Origin: Fibrobacter succinogenes
GTDB lineage: Bacteria; Fibrobacterota; Fibrobacteria; Fibrobacterales; Fibrobacteraceae
DNA length: 64,000 nt
Direction: 5' to 3'
NCBI GenBank assembly: GCA_902762795.1
Contig: CACWPM010000003.1
Location: forward strand, 108,567 to 172,566
Position 1 is the stretch's first letter. Each line of letters starts with the position of its first letter. The notes below the pieces were generated by a model that was not told the DNA's origin, did no database searches, and saw only the letters and a program-made list of their open reading frames with translations. This document shows positions 17,867 through 25,719 of the stretch, in pieces. The position numbers and the translations under genes are program-made.

Positions 17867-18060
17867 GACCGCTCGCGCCTAGAATCATATAGAAATATGT
17901 GATTGGCGCTCGCTCTCGCAACCACGCCTCGTTGATACGAGGTGCTTATGGCTCACGGGGAGACCGCTCGCGCCTAGAATCATATAGAAATATGTGATTG
18001 ACGCTCGCTCTCGCCAACACGACCCGTTGATACGGGTCGTTTATGGCTCACGGGGTGACC
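17867..18060. repeat. 95-bp tandem repeats with covarying hairpins
   Basis: GACCGCTCG begins at 17867, 17962 and 18057 (two full units and a start of a third). Each full unit has an AATCATAT...ATGTGATT hairpin and a second hairpin whose loop TTGATA is kept. The second stem changes from CCTCG/CGAGG to ACGACCCG/CGGGTCGT between units. Units end in TATGGCTCACGGGG. The rest of the 17864-18231 gap holds a CCTGAGCGAAGTCGAAGG element near 18140 and no gene. Confidence 0.75.
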
Positions 18061-18231
18061 GCTCGGCTCTTGGGCTTGAGCACGGCGCACAATTTGTCGT
18101 TTTCGGCTCTTGTGCTTGTCATTCCCGGCGGAGCCTGTCCTGAGCGAAGTCGAAGGAACCGGGCATCTCCTTTAAAAAAAATTACAAGGCTCTAGGTTTT
18201 ATGCCGAGGGCTTTTGTGTATATTGAACTTT

Positions 18232-19182
18232 ATGATAAATTTCTTTTGGCAAATGCTCGAATTATACGACGATTCCGACTTTTGTGGCATTTTGTGCGTG
18301 TTTTCTTTGGCATTCTTGCCTCATTTATTAGGTTTCCTGTTTGCTTTATTTTATGAAAAATTTCGCTTGAAAAAGCTTTGGCTTTCTTTGTGGAGCGTTC
18401 TCCTGTGTGCCCTTGTATGTGGCTATGTTATCTTTGTTTATAAAGCCGATGAAGACATCATGGTTGAAAATTTTGTTTCAATAGCGATGCCTTTTTTAGT
18501 GATGCTCCTTTATATAGCATTCTTTTTTGCTTGTAGCTTGTTCGGCAAAAATTTTGATTCGAAAAGACTTTATTGTAAATTGTTGCTGCCACTTGTGGTT
18601 ATAATTCCAATGCTACTTTTATGGTCTTTTGGGTGGAGTATCATGGCTCATCCTTATGGTGAAATCTCTGACGAACCTTTGGAGCAAGCCGGGTTAATCG
18701 TTTCCCAGGGCGCGGATTACGAAATGTACTTTTCGATAGCCGATGCTTGGGGAAACGATTCACGAAGCGTAACCTTTCTCGAACGGAATGATTCGGTCTT
18801 TTTTCAATTCGGTTACAGCGAGTGTGCTGACGTTCAGTACGATACCACTAAAAATCTGTTGACGGTTCGACACGGAGATGGCACTGTCGGCAAATGGATT
18901 TTAATGGATGTCGAAAAATCTGCTATCGTCCGGAAACTGAAAAAATCTATTGAAGATTACGGCCAGGAATTCTCCACAGCAGATATTTTAGATGGCTATG
19001 GCTCTTCGGTCGTACTCAAAGACTACAAGCGCAAAACACGCCGTCATTTGTATTTCCCCAACGCTAAACATTCTCGTGTGTACGATGCCATGACGATTGA
19101 AAAGACGTTCGAAAGTTTTATGCCTCCTCGCGAAACTTATACAACACTTTCTTACAAGGAAGTCGAAAAAAAAATGCAATGA
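18232..19182 (+). CDS. Polytopic membrane protein, unknown (paralog 1; probable frameshift at A9)
   Basis: 316 residues from the ATG at 18232. About four hydrophobic helices fill residues 15-145, then a soluble domain follows with DEPLEQA, DYEMYF, NDSR and RNDSVFF motifs, all shared with the next gene. The frame stops at 19182 just after nine A's (19166-19174). One base of slippage there would extend the protein to 19303, matching the paralog's longer tail and giving an ATGA overlap with the next start. TATATT at 18219-18224 lies only 7 bases before the ATG. No function recognised. Confidence 0.65.
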   Translation: MINFFWQMLELYDDSDFCGILCVFSLAFLPHLLGFLFALFYEKFRLKKLWLSLWSVLLCALVCGYVIFVYKADEDIMVENFVSIAMPFLVMLLYIAFFFACSLFGKNFDSKRLYCKLLLPLVVIIPMLLLWSFGWSIMAHPYGEISDEPLEQAGLIVSQGADYEMYFSIADAWGNDSRSVTFLERNDSVFFQFGYSECADVQYDTTKNLLTVRHGDGTVGKWILMDVEKSAIVRKLKKSIEDYGQEFSTADILDGYGSSVVLKDYKRKTRRHLYFPNAKHSRVYDAMTIEKTFESFMPPRETYTTLSYKEVEKKMQ

Positions 19183-19299
19183 GCCTCGCAATGCTTTTGT
19201 CGATAGCGTTGCGCAGGATTCGCAAAATAACACGGAACACAAACAAACTAAAACTCTAGAGCAAAATGATTCCCTAGAATTAAATAATTCGGAGGGAAA

Positions 19300-20262
19300 A
19301 TGATTGAAACCTCTCAATTCCTTTATCAGCTTTGGCGTGATTTTTCATATTCTTTTTGCAAAATAGACAATTTGGCTGAAGTTGCCATTTTCTTCTTTTT
19401 GGCGTTCGTGTTTTGTTGCCTTCGTAGAAATTCTCCAAGAAAAAAGTTGTGGTTGGCCGTTGCTTATATTTTTCCGGCTGTCTTGCTGGTGGGCTTTTCG
19501 TTAACGCAAGCGTTATTTTCTAATCATTGTGTCTTGGTGTTTATTCCTTACTTTATTGGAATGGCTTTGGGAAATATGTTCAATGCATCGAAAAAATTGC
19601 ATTGGGTTCTTGTTCCCATAATGCCGCTGCTAACGTATTCTGTGATTGTATTTGCGCTTATTTATCCTCCTGTCTTTTACCCGTTTGCAGAAATTGTCGA
19701 TGAACCCTTACAAGATGTTGAATTGGAGTTAGCGCAGAACGTTGATTACGAAATAGAAATGATCCACGAAGACGCCTGGTGGAATGATTCCCGCATCATA
19801 ACAATCAGGGGACGGAACGACTCTGTTTTTTATCGTGCCGCCTATCGCATGTGTAGTGCTGAAAATATTGATGAGGATGGCTATAAAAAACGGATAAAAC
19901 CGAATATCGATTCTACCCAATGGCTGCCGCTGAATACCGAAAAAGCATCAACCGCTGTTAAATCGCTAAAAAATGCTATAGAAAAATACGAACAGGAATA
20001 CCATTCAGATTTTGTTAATGACGGCTATTCTCTTAGAGTCTCGCTGAAGGACTATAAACGCAAAACCAGTCGCCGTTTGGATTTGAGCAATGCTTCCATA
20101 CTTGGAATGCAGGGCGCTATGGCTATTGAAAAAATGATGCTTGATCTCATGCCCCCGCGTGAAATATTTACTACGCTTTCTTATGATGAAGTCTCGAAAA
20201 AATGCGCAGAAATAGAAAATACGCTGATTCAACAGATTGAGGCACGCCGCAATAGCAAATAA
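19300..20262 (+). CDS. Polytopic membrane protein, unknown (paralog 2)
   Basis: 320 residues; GGAGGG sits 4 bases before the ATG. Same plan as the preceding gene: N-terminal membrane helices (to about residue 125), then a soluble domain with EIVDEPLQD, VDYEIEM, NDSRIITI, RNDSVFY and LKDYKRKTSRRLDLSNAS. The C-terminal helix (YDEVSKKCAEIENTLIQQIEA) corresponds to the region that is out of frame in paralog 1. Tandem duplication is clear. Function unknown. Confidence 0.7.
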   Translation: MIETSQFLYQLWRDFSYSFCKIDNLAEVAIFFFLAFVFCCLRRNSPRKKLWLAVAYIFPAVLLVGFSLTQALFSNHCVLVFIPYFIGMALGNMFNASKKLHWVLVPIMPLLTYSVIVFALIYPPVFYPFAEIVDEPLQDVELELAQNVDYEIEMIHEDAWWNDSRIITIRGRNDSVFYRAAYRMCSAENIDEDGYKKRIKPNIDSTQWLPLNTEKASTAVKSLKNAIEKYEQEYHSDFVNDGYSLRVSLKDYKRKTSRRLDLSNASILGMQGAMAIEKMMLDLMPPREIFTTLSYDEVSKKCAEIENTLIQQIEARRNSK

Positions 20263-20281
20263 TTTTTATTAAATTACAATC

Positions 20282-21226
20282 GTGCGCATTTTTGTTCTAG
20301 TCTTTTTGCTGATTTTGAACGCCTATGCCGAACCTAACGGTTCCGGTACGGCTCGTTCGCAATCTTCTGCAAAAAAGGCGAATTCTACAATCTCGGCTTC
20401 TTCTGTCGCTAAGAATTCGAAAGATGTCGTTGTTGTTCGGGATACCATTGTCGACACTATTTATGTTGTCATGCCGGAATCGTCCAGGAATGAGCAAAAG
20501 TCCAAGAGCTATAATATCCCGTTGCCGCGCCAGTCCGCTTTTTTGGGCGAAGGTATTTCCGTAGGCATCGGTGCGGGGCTTTTCAATGCCTCGAAAGACT
20601 GCGATTGCCTGGGGGTCTGGCAAGGTCAGTTGGAATATCACTACAAGGATTACATTACCGGTGGCTTTGACGTTCGTTTCTTTGGGGGAACGCTCGACCG
20701 CGATGTCATGCTCATGTATCAGCGCTATCGATTGAATACTCGTATTCACAAGAGTTTTTCGTGGATCGATTTTTATGCTTCTGCTTTGTTTGGGCTGGAA
20801 ACAACCGACCTCTCGGAGTTTCGTAAAGAATTGAAGGAAGGGGTCCAAAAGGATGGTGCATCCGGTGATGCATCCGATGATGTCTCTGGCGATGAAGGTG
20901 CGGATTCGACTGCGGTTGAACGAAATTGTGAAAAGATGTTCTCGCTGGATGGATTTACGCTTGGTTTTGAAGTGGGCATGGGCGTTATTGTTGGACCGTA
21001 TCTGGGTTTTGTTGGCAGTGCCGCCTATGAATTCAATTTTTCATGGACACAACTTGTAACGTTCAGTCCCGGTATTGCTTTTAATTTACATGAAGTCTGG
21101 CCATGGGCGAATAAAAATTTGCGTTCGACATGGATTTCCTTTGAAATGGTTTTCCAACGGTATTTTAACCGTGACGTGATGGAATGGGCTGTGGCCGGTT
21201 TCCTCGGTCTCCAGTTTGGCATTTAA
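20282..21226 (+). CDS. Exported protein, probable outer-membrane beta-barrel
   Basis: 314 residues from GTG (20282); no ribosome site, and TAAATT lies 6 bases upstream. Signal peptide MRIFVLVFLLILNAYA, then a Ser/Ala-rich segment. The region from residue 80 on alternates hydrophobic and polar residues with Gly/aromatic turns (SVGIGAGLF, GGFDVRFFGG, GFEVGMGVIVGPYLGF), and the end is FLGLQFGI, as in barrels. A short acidic loop (DASGDASDDVSGDEGAD in pieces) is inserted near 200. Function unknown. Confidence 0.6.
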   Translation: MRIFVLVFLLILNAYAEPNGSGTARSQSSAKKANSTISASSVAKNSKDVVVVRDTIVDTIYVVMPESSRNEQKSKSYNIPLPRQSAFLGEGISVGIGAGLFNASKDCDCLGVWQGQLEYHYKDYITGGFDVRFFGGTLDRDVMLMYQRYRLNTRIHKSFSWIDFYASALFGLETTDLSEFRKELKEGVQKDGASGDASDDVSGDEGADSTAVERNCEKMFSLDGFTLGFEVGMGVIVGPYLGFVGSAAYEFNFSWTQLVTFSPGIAFNLHEVWPWANKNLRSTWISFEMVFQRYFNRDVMEWAVAGFLGLQFGI

Positions 21227-21239
21227 ATAAGGCTCCCTC

Positions 21240-21345
21240 CAGGATGACTATCCAAATTCCTAATTTCAAACTCCTAAAGCCTAATACCCAATACCTAAAA
21301 CCTAAAATCTACTCCCTACTTCCTACTCCCTACTTCCAACCACCC
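21240..21345. repeat. Degenerate CCTAA/CTAAA/CTACT-rich tract
   Basis: Imperfect short-period sequence (CCTAAT, CCTAAA, CTACTCCCTACTTCC) between the 20282 gene and the rpsF promoter; same family as the tracts at 6552, 28060, 34600 and 61700. Confidence 0.55.
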
Positions 21346-21353
21346 CCTCAGGT

Positions 21354-21382
21354 TTGACATCGAAAACGCTTTTTTCTATATT
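21354..21382 (+). promoter_or_regulatory. rpsF operon promoter
   Basis: TTGACA (21354-21359), 17-base spacer, TATATT (21377-21382): the best promoter match in the window, ahead of a highly expressed operon. Confidence 0.8.
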
Positions 21383-21389
21383 AGGCGCA

Positions 21390-21434
21390 CCGATTTTTAT
21401 CGGAACCCTCCCGGAGCCAATGTCGGTATCCGGG
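21390..21434 (+). promoter_or_regulatory. rpsF mRNA leader with two hairpins
   Basis: First hairpin CCGAT/ATCGG with a TTTT loop (21390-21403). Second is CCCGGA/TCCGGG (21410-21415, 21429-21434) enclosing a 13-base loop. In other bacteria S6:S18 binds its own mRNA leader; this leader could play that part, but I do not see enough to assign the known motif. Confidence 0.4.
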
Positions 21435-21456
21435 CGATAGACCAAAGGGACTCATT

Positions 21457-21828
21457 ATGAGACAATACGAAACGATGGTGATCATCGACGCTATGATCTC
21501 TGACGATGCTATCAAGGCTGAAGTCGAGACTATCGCCGCCAACATCACCAGCGGTAACGGCGAAATTCTCCGCCGTGACGACTGGGGCAAGCGTAAGCTC
21601 GCATACACAATCAACAAGCGCCAGCACGGCTACTATGTCATCTTCTACTACAAGGCAGAAGCTGCAACAGTCGCTGCTATGGAAGCCGCTCTCAAGCTGA
21701 ACGAAAACGTCCTCCGTTGGATGACCCTCGCTGATTATCCGATGAGCGAAATCGTTTATGACCAGACTCAGGCACAGACAACCGAAGAAATCATTCCGGT
21801 TGACGCAGAAGAAGGGGAGGCTGAATAA
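21457..21828 (+). CDS. rpsF: 30S ribosomal protein S6
   Basis: 123 residues. The [23 protein letters not shown] opening (in parts), the [29 protein letters not shown] core and the [13 protein letters not shown] end are standard S6; an acidic tail follows. S6 pairs with S18 on the 30S platform. AAGGGA lies 6 bases before the ATG. Its stop overlaps the rpsR ATG by one base. First gene of rpsF-rpsR-rplI. Confidence 0.97.
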   Translation: MRQYETMVIIDAMISDDAIKAEVETIAANITSGNGEILRRDDWGKRKLAYTINKRQHGYYVIFYYKAEAATVAAMEAALKLNENVLRWMTLADYPMSEIVYDQTQAQTTEEIIPVDAEEGEAE

Positions 21829-22079
21829 TGGCTTTTGAAGATAAGAAGCAGGCTACTCGTATTCGCCGCAAGAAGACTTGCTGGTTCACCGAGAACAATG
21901 TCAAGTTCATTGATTACAAGGACGAAAAGACTCTTCGTCGCTTCATCTCTGAACGTGGCAAGATTATCCCGCGCCGCATTTCTGGCACATCTGCCAAGTA
22001 TCAGCGTATGCTGAACGAAGCTATCAAGCGTGCCCGTCAGATGGCTATTCTCCCGTTTGTTTCGGACAGTTTGCGCTAA
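21828..22079 (+). CDS. rpsR: 30S ribosomal protein S18
   Basis: 83 residues. [18 protein letters not shown], the [19 protein letters not shown] block and HQR-like [22 protein letters not shown] are the conserved S18 signature. Coupled to rpsF by stop/start overlap and preceded by GGGGAGG within the rpsF end. It binds 16S rRNA together with S6. Confidence 0.97.
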   Translation: MAFEDKKQATRIRRKKTCWFTENNVKFIDYKDEKTLRRFISERGKIIPRRISGTSAKYQRMLNEAIKRARQMAILPFVSDSLR

Positions 22080-22096
22080 TAAGGAGGAACTAGACT

Positions 22097-22543
22097 ATGG
22101 AAATTATTCTTAAGGCTAACGTCCCCCATTTGGGCAAGATGCTTGACATCGTGAAGGTTAAGGACGGCTATGCCCGTAACTACCTCTTCCCGCGCAAGCT
22201 CGCTGTTCGTGCTACCAAGGAAGCCAAGCTTGAAATCGAAAACAACCGCGCTGCCGTTGAAGCCCAGTTCCAGAAGGAACTCGCCGCTGCTGGTGACGTG
22301 GCTGCAAAGCTTTCTCAGGTTTCTGTCAACCTCGAACGCCGCGTTGTTGAAGGCGAACGTCTCTACGGTTCTGTTTCCGCAGGTGACATCGCTGAAGCAA
22401 TCACCAAGGCTGGTGTCAAGGTTTCTCGTGCTCAGATCGACCTTGCTGAACCGATCAAGCAGCTCGGTGTTTACACCGTGACTGTCAAGGTCTTCAGCGA
22501 CGTTGAAGCACAGGTCAAGGTTTGGGTGGTCGCAGAGAAGTAA
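22097..22543 (+). CDS. rplI: 50S ribosomal protein L9
   Basis: 148 residues. The N-terminal 23S-binding domain has MEIILKANVPHLGKMLDIVKVKDGYARNYLFPR (in parts), followed by the long central helix and a C-terminal domain ending VKVWVVAEK. AAGGAGG lies 9 bases before the ATG. Third and last gene of the S6-S18-L9 operon. Confidence 0.97.
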   Translation: MEIILKANVPHLGKMLDIVKVKDGYARNYLFPRKLAVRATKEAKLEIENNRAAVEAQFQKELAAAGDVAAKLSQVSVNLERRVVEGERLYGSVSAGDIAEAITKAGVKVSRAQIDLAEPIKQLGVYTVTVKVFSDVEAQVKVWVVAEK

Positions 22544-22656
22544 CAAACCGAGAGTCGCAAGGTCAAACTAGTTTGGCCTTATGACCAAGGTGCTGTTACG
22601 GACGGGTGTGTAACACCCAAAAGTAATTCTCTTCAGTTCCACTGAAAATCTTACGG

Positions 22657-22682
22657 ACCGTCCCATTCGGGGCGGTTTTTTT
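22657..22682 (+). terminator. Terminator of rpsF-rpsR-rplI
   Basis: Arms ACCGTCCC and GGGGCGGT (one T-G pair) around ATTC, followed by seven T's. Confidence 0.85.
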
Positions 22683-22784
22683 ATATAAAGGCTCTTTTTA
22701 CAACATTTTGTTGATTCCCTAGTTGAAAACGTAAGTAAAAAATTATATTTTTCAGTGGGTTTGATTATAAAAAGAGAGTGGTTT

Positions 22785-25631
22785 ATGTTAAAAAAAATTG
22801 CAATACTAGCTCTTGCTGTTTCTGCGGCGTATTCGAATGCGCTTGCTCAGGATGAATGCGTTGTTACTTTATCGGGTTCCACTGTTTTTACGGGAGAACA
22901 GATTCGGCCTGTTGTCAAAAAAGTTGAATGTGGGGACGATGAGTATACAGAAGAAGTTCTGAAAGATTTTGTGACTTATGGCACGAATATCAATGCTGGT
23001 GTAGATGCCGGTCTTGTTACGATTACGTTGCCGAATGGTGATGTTGTCAATAACAAATTTGAAATCAAGCGAAAAGGAGTCCGCTTGATTGCCGATGATT
23101 GCGAAAAAGAATTGGGGGCCGCTACACCGAATTTGACTTGGCATTATGATACAAAAAATACGGATTTAAGTTCGCTTAATGCGGATACCTTGCAAAGGTT
23201 CGAAAGCGAACTTGCCAAAAAAGTGAAACTTGTCGTTGCTGACGGTGTTGAGGAAGTTGGCTTCAAATTCGAAATTAATGGTGATCCTTCTGTTGATTTG
23301 AATAAATTATTCCCGAACTACAATGTTATCGTTAGTAAGGGATTCATGACCATTATAAAAACGCAAATTACGGTAGCTGTGGAAAACGCTACGAAAGTTT
23401 ATGGTTCTGCCGATCCGAAATTTGAATACACCATTACGGGCAACATTAAAAAAGATGATTACGGAAAGTTAGGTAAAATCGAGTTGTCTAGGAACGATGG
23501 AGAAAATGTCGGTAAATATGAAATTGCAATTTCTGTAGAAAACACGGATCTTGTCGACTACGATGTCGTTGTCGTTCCCGGTTCTATGACGATTACGCCT
23601 GCGGCGGCTTCGTTGTCGGTTGATAATGCTACGAAAGTTTACGGCTCGGCAACTCCTGAATTTACATATAAGGTAACTGGACTGGTCGGCAATGACGAAT
23701 TGAAGGATGTTTCGCTCTCTTGTGCAAAGTGCCTTACTTCGGGGCTTGAAAAAGTGGACGAATATGTTATTACGGCTAGCGTCAATGCTGCCTCTAACCC
23801 TAATTATGTTGTTACAACGACTAATGGCTCGCTTACCGTTACTCCGAAGGCTGTTACAGTAACCTTGCTGGATGCCGAAAAGACTTATGGCGACAAGGAT
23901 CCCAATTTTACCTATGAAGCTGAAGGGCTTGTTAGCAATGGTGAAACTCTCAAATCTGCCAAAATCAGCCGTGACGAAGGCGAAATTGTGGGTACTTATA
24001 AAGTAAGCCTGGAGTTTGCTGAAGGCGCTAATCCCAATTATACATTGACGACTGTGCCCAGTACCTTGACGATCAATCAGAAAAATGTTGTTTTGTCTGT
24101 TGATGACGTTTCGAAAAAGTATGGTGAAAAAGATCCAGAATTGACTTATACGGTCGATGCACTTGCTTCGTTTAATGGAGTTCAGGATGTATTGAAGGGT
24201 GTTTCGCTTACACGAGAGGCGGGCGAGGATGCCGGTGAATACGCGATTACGGCTACTGTCGATGCAAAGGCGAATCCTAATTATGTTATAAAAATTGCAG
24301 AAGGCGGTAAGCTTACGATTACTGCCAACAACGATAAAATTGTGGTTACCATTAAAGGTCATACGAAAACCGTAGAATATAGTGGTCAAGAACAGACTGT
24401 AAATGGCTTTGATATCTCGACAAACAGCGAAGCGTATTCTTTGAAGTTTGTCACTTATACAGGCGATTCATCGGTCTCTGGCACTGACGCCGGCAAGTAT
24501 GCGATGGGGCTTTCTGCAAATGACTTTAAAAATACTTCTGTCAACTATCCTAACGTGATTTTCAATATCACGGATGGCGTTCTGAATATTTCGCCGAGAT
24601 CGGTTGTGGTGAAGGCGAAGTCGGATACTATTACTTATGGGGATGAAATCCCGACGGAATTTGAATGGGTTGCCGATAGCCTCTTGAACGGAGACACTTT
24701 GGATAATATTCATTTGTCCTTGAATAAGACTGGCCGTCTCGCTGCCGGGGATTATGCGCTTGTCTTTGATCAAAAAAATCCGTCTAATAAAAATTATGCT
24801 GTTAGCAAGTACGAAACGGCGACCTTGACCGTATTGAAAAAAATCGTGACGGTGACTATTGCCGATACAGGAAAAGTTTATAGTGAAGAAGATCCGGAAC
24901 AATATCGATATGACGTCGATGGACTTCTTGATGGCGATGTGCTGAACGGGATAAAAGTGGTGCGTGAAGCGGGTGATTCTGTGCGTCCTGAAAATGGAAC
25001 GTACCGCATTTCTGCAACGTTTGCGTCTGATGATGTCAATCCGAATTACACGGTGAAGATAAAGCAGGGACAATTCAAGATTACTCCTTATAAGGAACAA
25101 ATTACGGTCGGTATTTTTGGTGACGATATTAGTGTGGAAGTCACGGGAGAAGACATCTCTGTCCCGATGAGCTTTGACGTTAGCCCGTTGCGCATTCCGG
25201 GTGAACCTTGGTTGCCGGAAAAGTACGCTTATTCAAAATCGTTTGTTGCCTACAAGGGGGCGCCGAATGTGTCCGGAAAGGAATTAGGGCGCTATGACAT
25301 GAATCTTTCAGCCTCTGATTTCGTCAACCTTTCGTTGAATTTCGAAAATGTTCAGTTCCGCATTGCCAAGGATGGTTCCTTGACTATTCACGAACCGGGT
25401 GTTTCTATAGGTTCTGTTAAGGCTGCAAAGGCGTTCGGACTTTCTTCGATGAACCGTTGCATCCAGGTAAGCGGTTCTGCGGTAGGTGTTAATTTTGCCG
25501 TTCTTGACATGCAGGGGAGAATTGTTCACAAGGGTGTCGTTTCTACCACTAATTTTGAAATTCCTGTTCCGAATGCAGGTGTTTATATGGTGCGTGTCGG
25601 TGCTACAATTCAGAAGATTCGTGTTAAATAA
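22785..25631 (+). CDS. Secreted MBG-repeat surface protein with T9SS-type C-terminus
   Basis: 948 residues from the ATG at 22785, which opens the signal peptide MLKKIAILALAVSAAYSNALAQ. About seven or eight repeats of ~80 residues follow, each with the pattern ATKVYG-DP-F-Y---G (AEKTYGDKDPNFTYEAEGL, VSKKYGEKDPELTYTVDAL) and NPNY near the end. This is the MBG (beta-grasp, surface/adhesin) repeat family. The last ~75 residues are a T9SS-like sorting domain (VNFAVLDMQGRIVHKG, VYMVRVG). A surface adhesin or matrix role is inferred. It is monocistronic, with its own terminator. Confidence 0.8.
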   Translation: MLKKIAILALAVSAAYSNALAQDECVVTLSGSTVFTGEQIRPVVKKVECGDDEYTEEVLKDFVTYGTNINAGVDAGLVTITLPNGDVVNNKFEIKRKGVRLIADDCEKELGAATPNLTWHYDTKNTDLSSLNADTLQRFESELAKKVKLVVADGVEEVGFKFEINGDPSVDLNKLFPNYNVIVSKGFMTIIKTQITVAVENATKVYGSADPKFEYTITGNIKKDDYGKLGKIELSRNDGENVGKYEIAISVENTDLVDYDVVVVPGSMTITPAAASLSVDNATKVYGSATPEFTYKVTGLVGNDELKDVSLSCAKCLTSGLEKVDEYVITASVNAASNPNYVVTTTNGSLTVTPKAVTVTLLDAEKTYGDKDPNFTYEAEGLVSNGETLKSAKISRDEGEIVGTYKVSLEFAEGANPNYTLTTVPSTLTINQKNVVLSVDDVSKKYGEKDPELTYTVDALASFNGVQDVLKGVSLTREAGEDAGEYAITATVDAKANPNYVIKIAEGGKLTITANNDKIVVTIKGHTKTVEYSGQEQTVNGFDISTNSEAYSLKFVTYTGDSSVSGTDAGKYAMGLSANDFKNTSVNYPNVIFNITDGVLNISPRSVVVKAKSDTITYGDEIPTEFEWVADSLLNGDTLDNIHLSLNKTGRLAAGDYALVFDQKNPSNKNYAVSKYETATLTVLKKIVTVTIADTGKVYSEEDPEQYRYDVDGLLDGDVLNGIKVVREAGDSVRPENGTYRISATFASDDVNPNYTVKIKQGQFKITPYKEQITVGIFGDDISVEVTGEDISVPMSFDVSPLRIPGEPWLPEKYAYSKSFVAYKGAPNVSGKELGRYDMNLSASDFVNLSLNFENVQFRIAKDGSLTIHEPGVSIGSVKAAKAFGLSSMNRCIQVSGSAVGVNFAVLDMQGRIVHKGVVSTTNFEIPVPNAGVYMVRVGATIQKIRVK

Positions 25632-25656
25632 TCGTTAATCCTGAAATTTTATGATA

Positions 25657-25688
25657 AAAGCCTTGGATTTATGTCCGGGGCTTTTGTT
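25657..25688 (+). terminator. Terminator after the MBG-repeat gene
   Basis: Arms AAAGCCTTGGA and TCCGGGGCTTT (two T-G pairs) around TTTATG, then TTGTTTT. The T-run merges into the next -35 box. Confidence 0.8.
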
Positions 25689-25716
25689 TTGACAACATTT
25701 TTTGCTATTTTAGAAT
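25689..25716 (+). promoter_or_regulatory. Promoter candidate almost touching the 25720 start codon
   Basis: TTGACA at 25689-25694, 16-base spacer, TAGAAT at 25711-25716; the ATG follows after 3 bases. A transcript from here would have no leader or would start inside the codon region. Confidence 0.45.
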
Positions 25717-25719
25717 TAT

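Noticed and set aside
21050..21070. Possible self-targeting: 13 bases of spacer 65 match the 20282 gene
   Set aside because: The match (TTGTAACGTTCAG) stops well short of a full protospacer; expected by chance over 113 spacers.
22544..22650. Possible tRNA or structured RNA after rplI
   Set aside because: No cloverleaf, no TTCGA-type arm and no CCA; only the operon terminator is supported.
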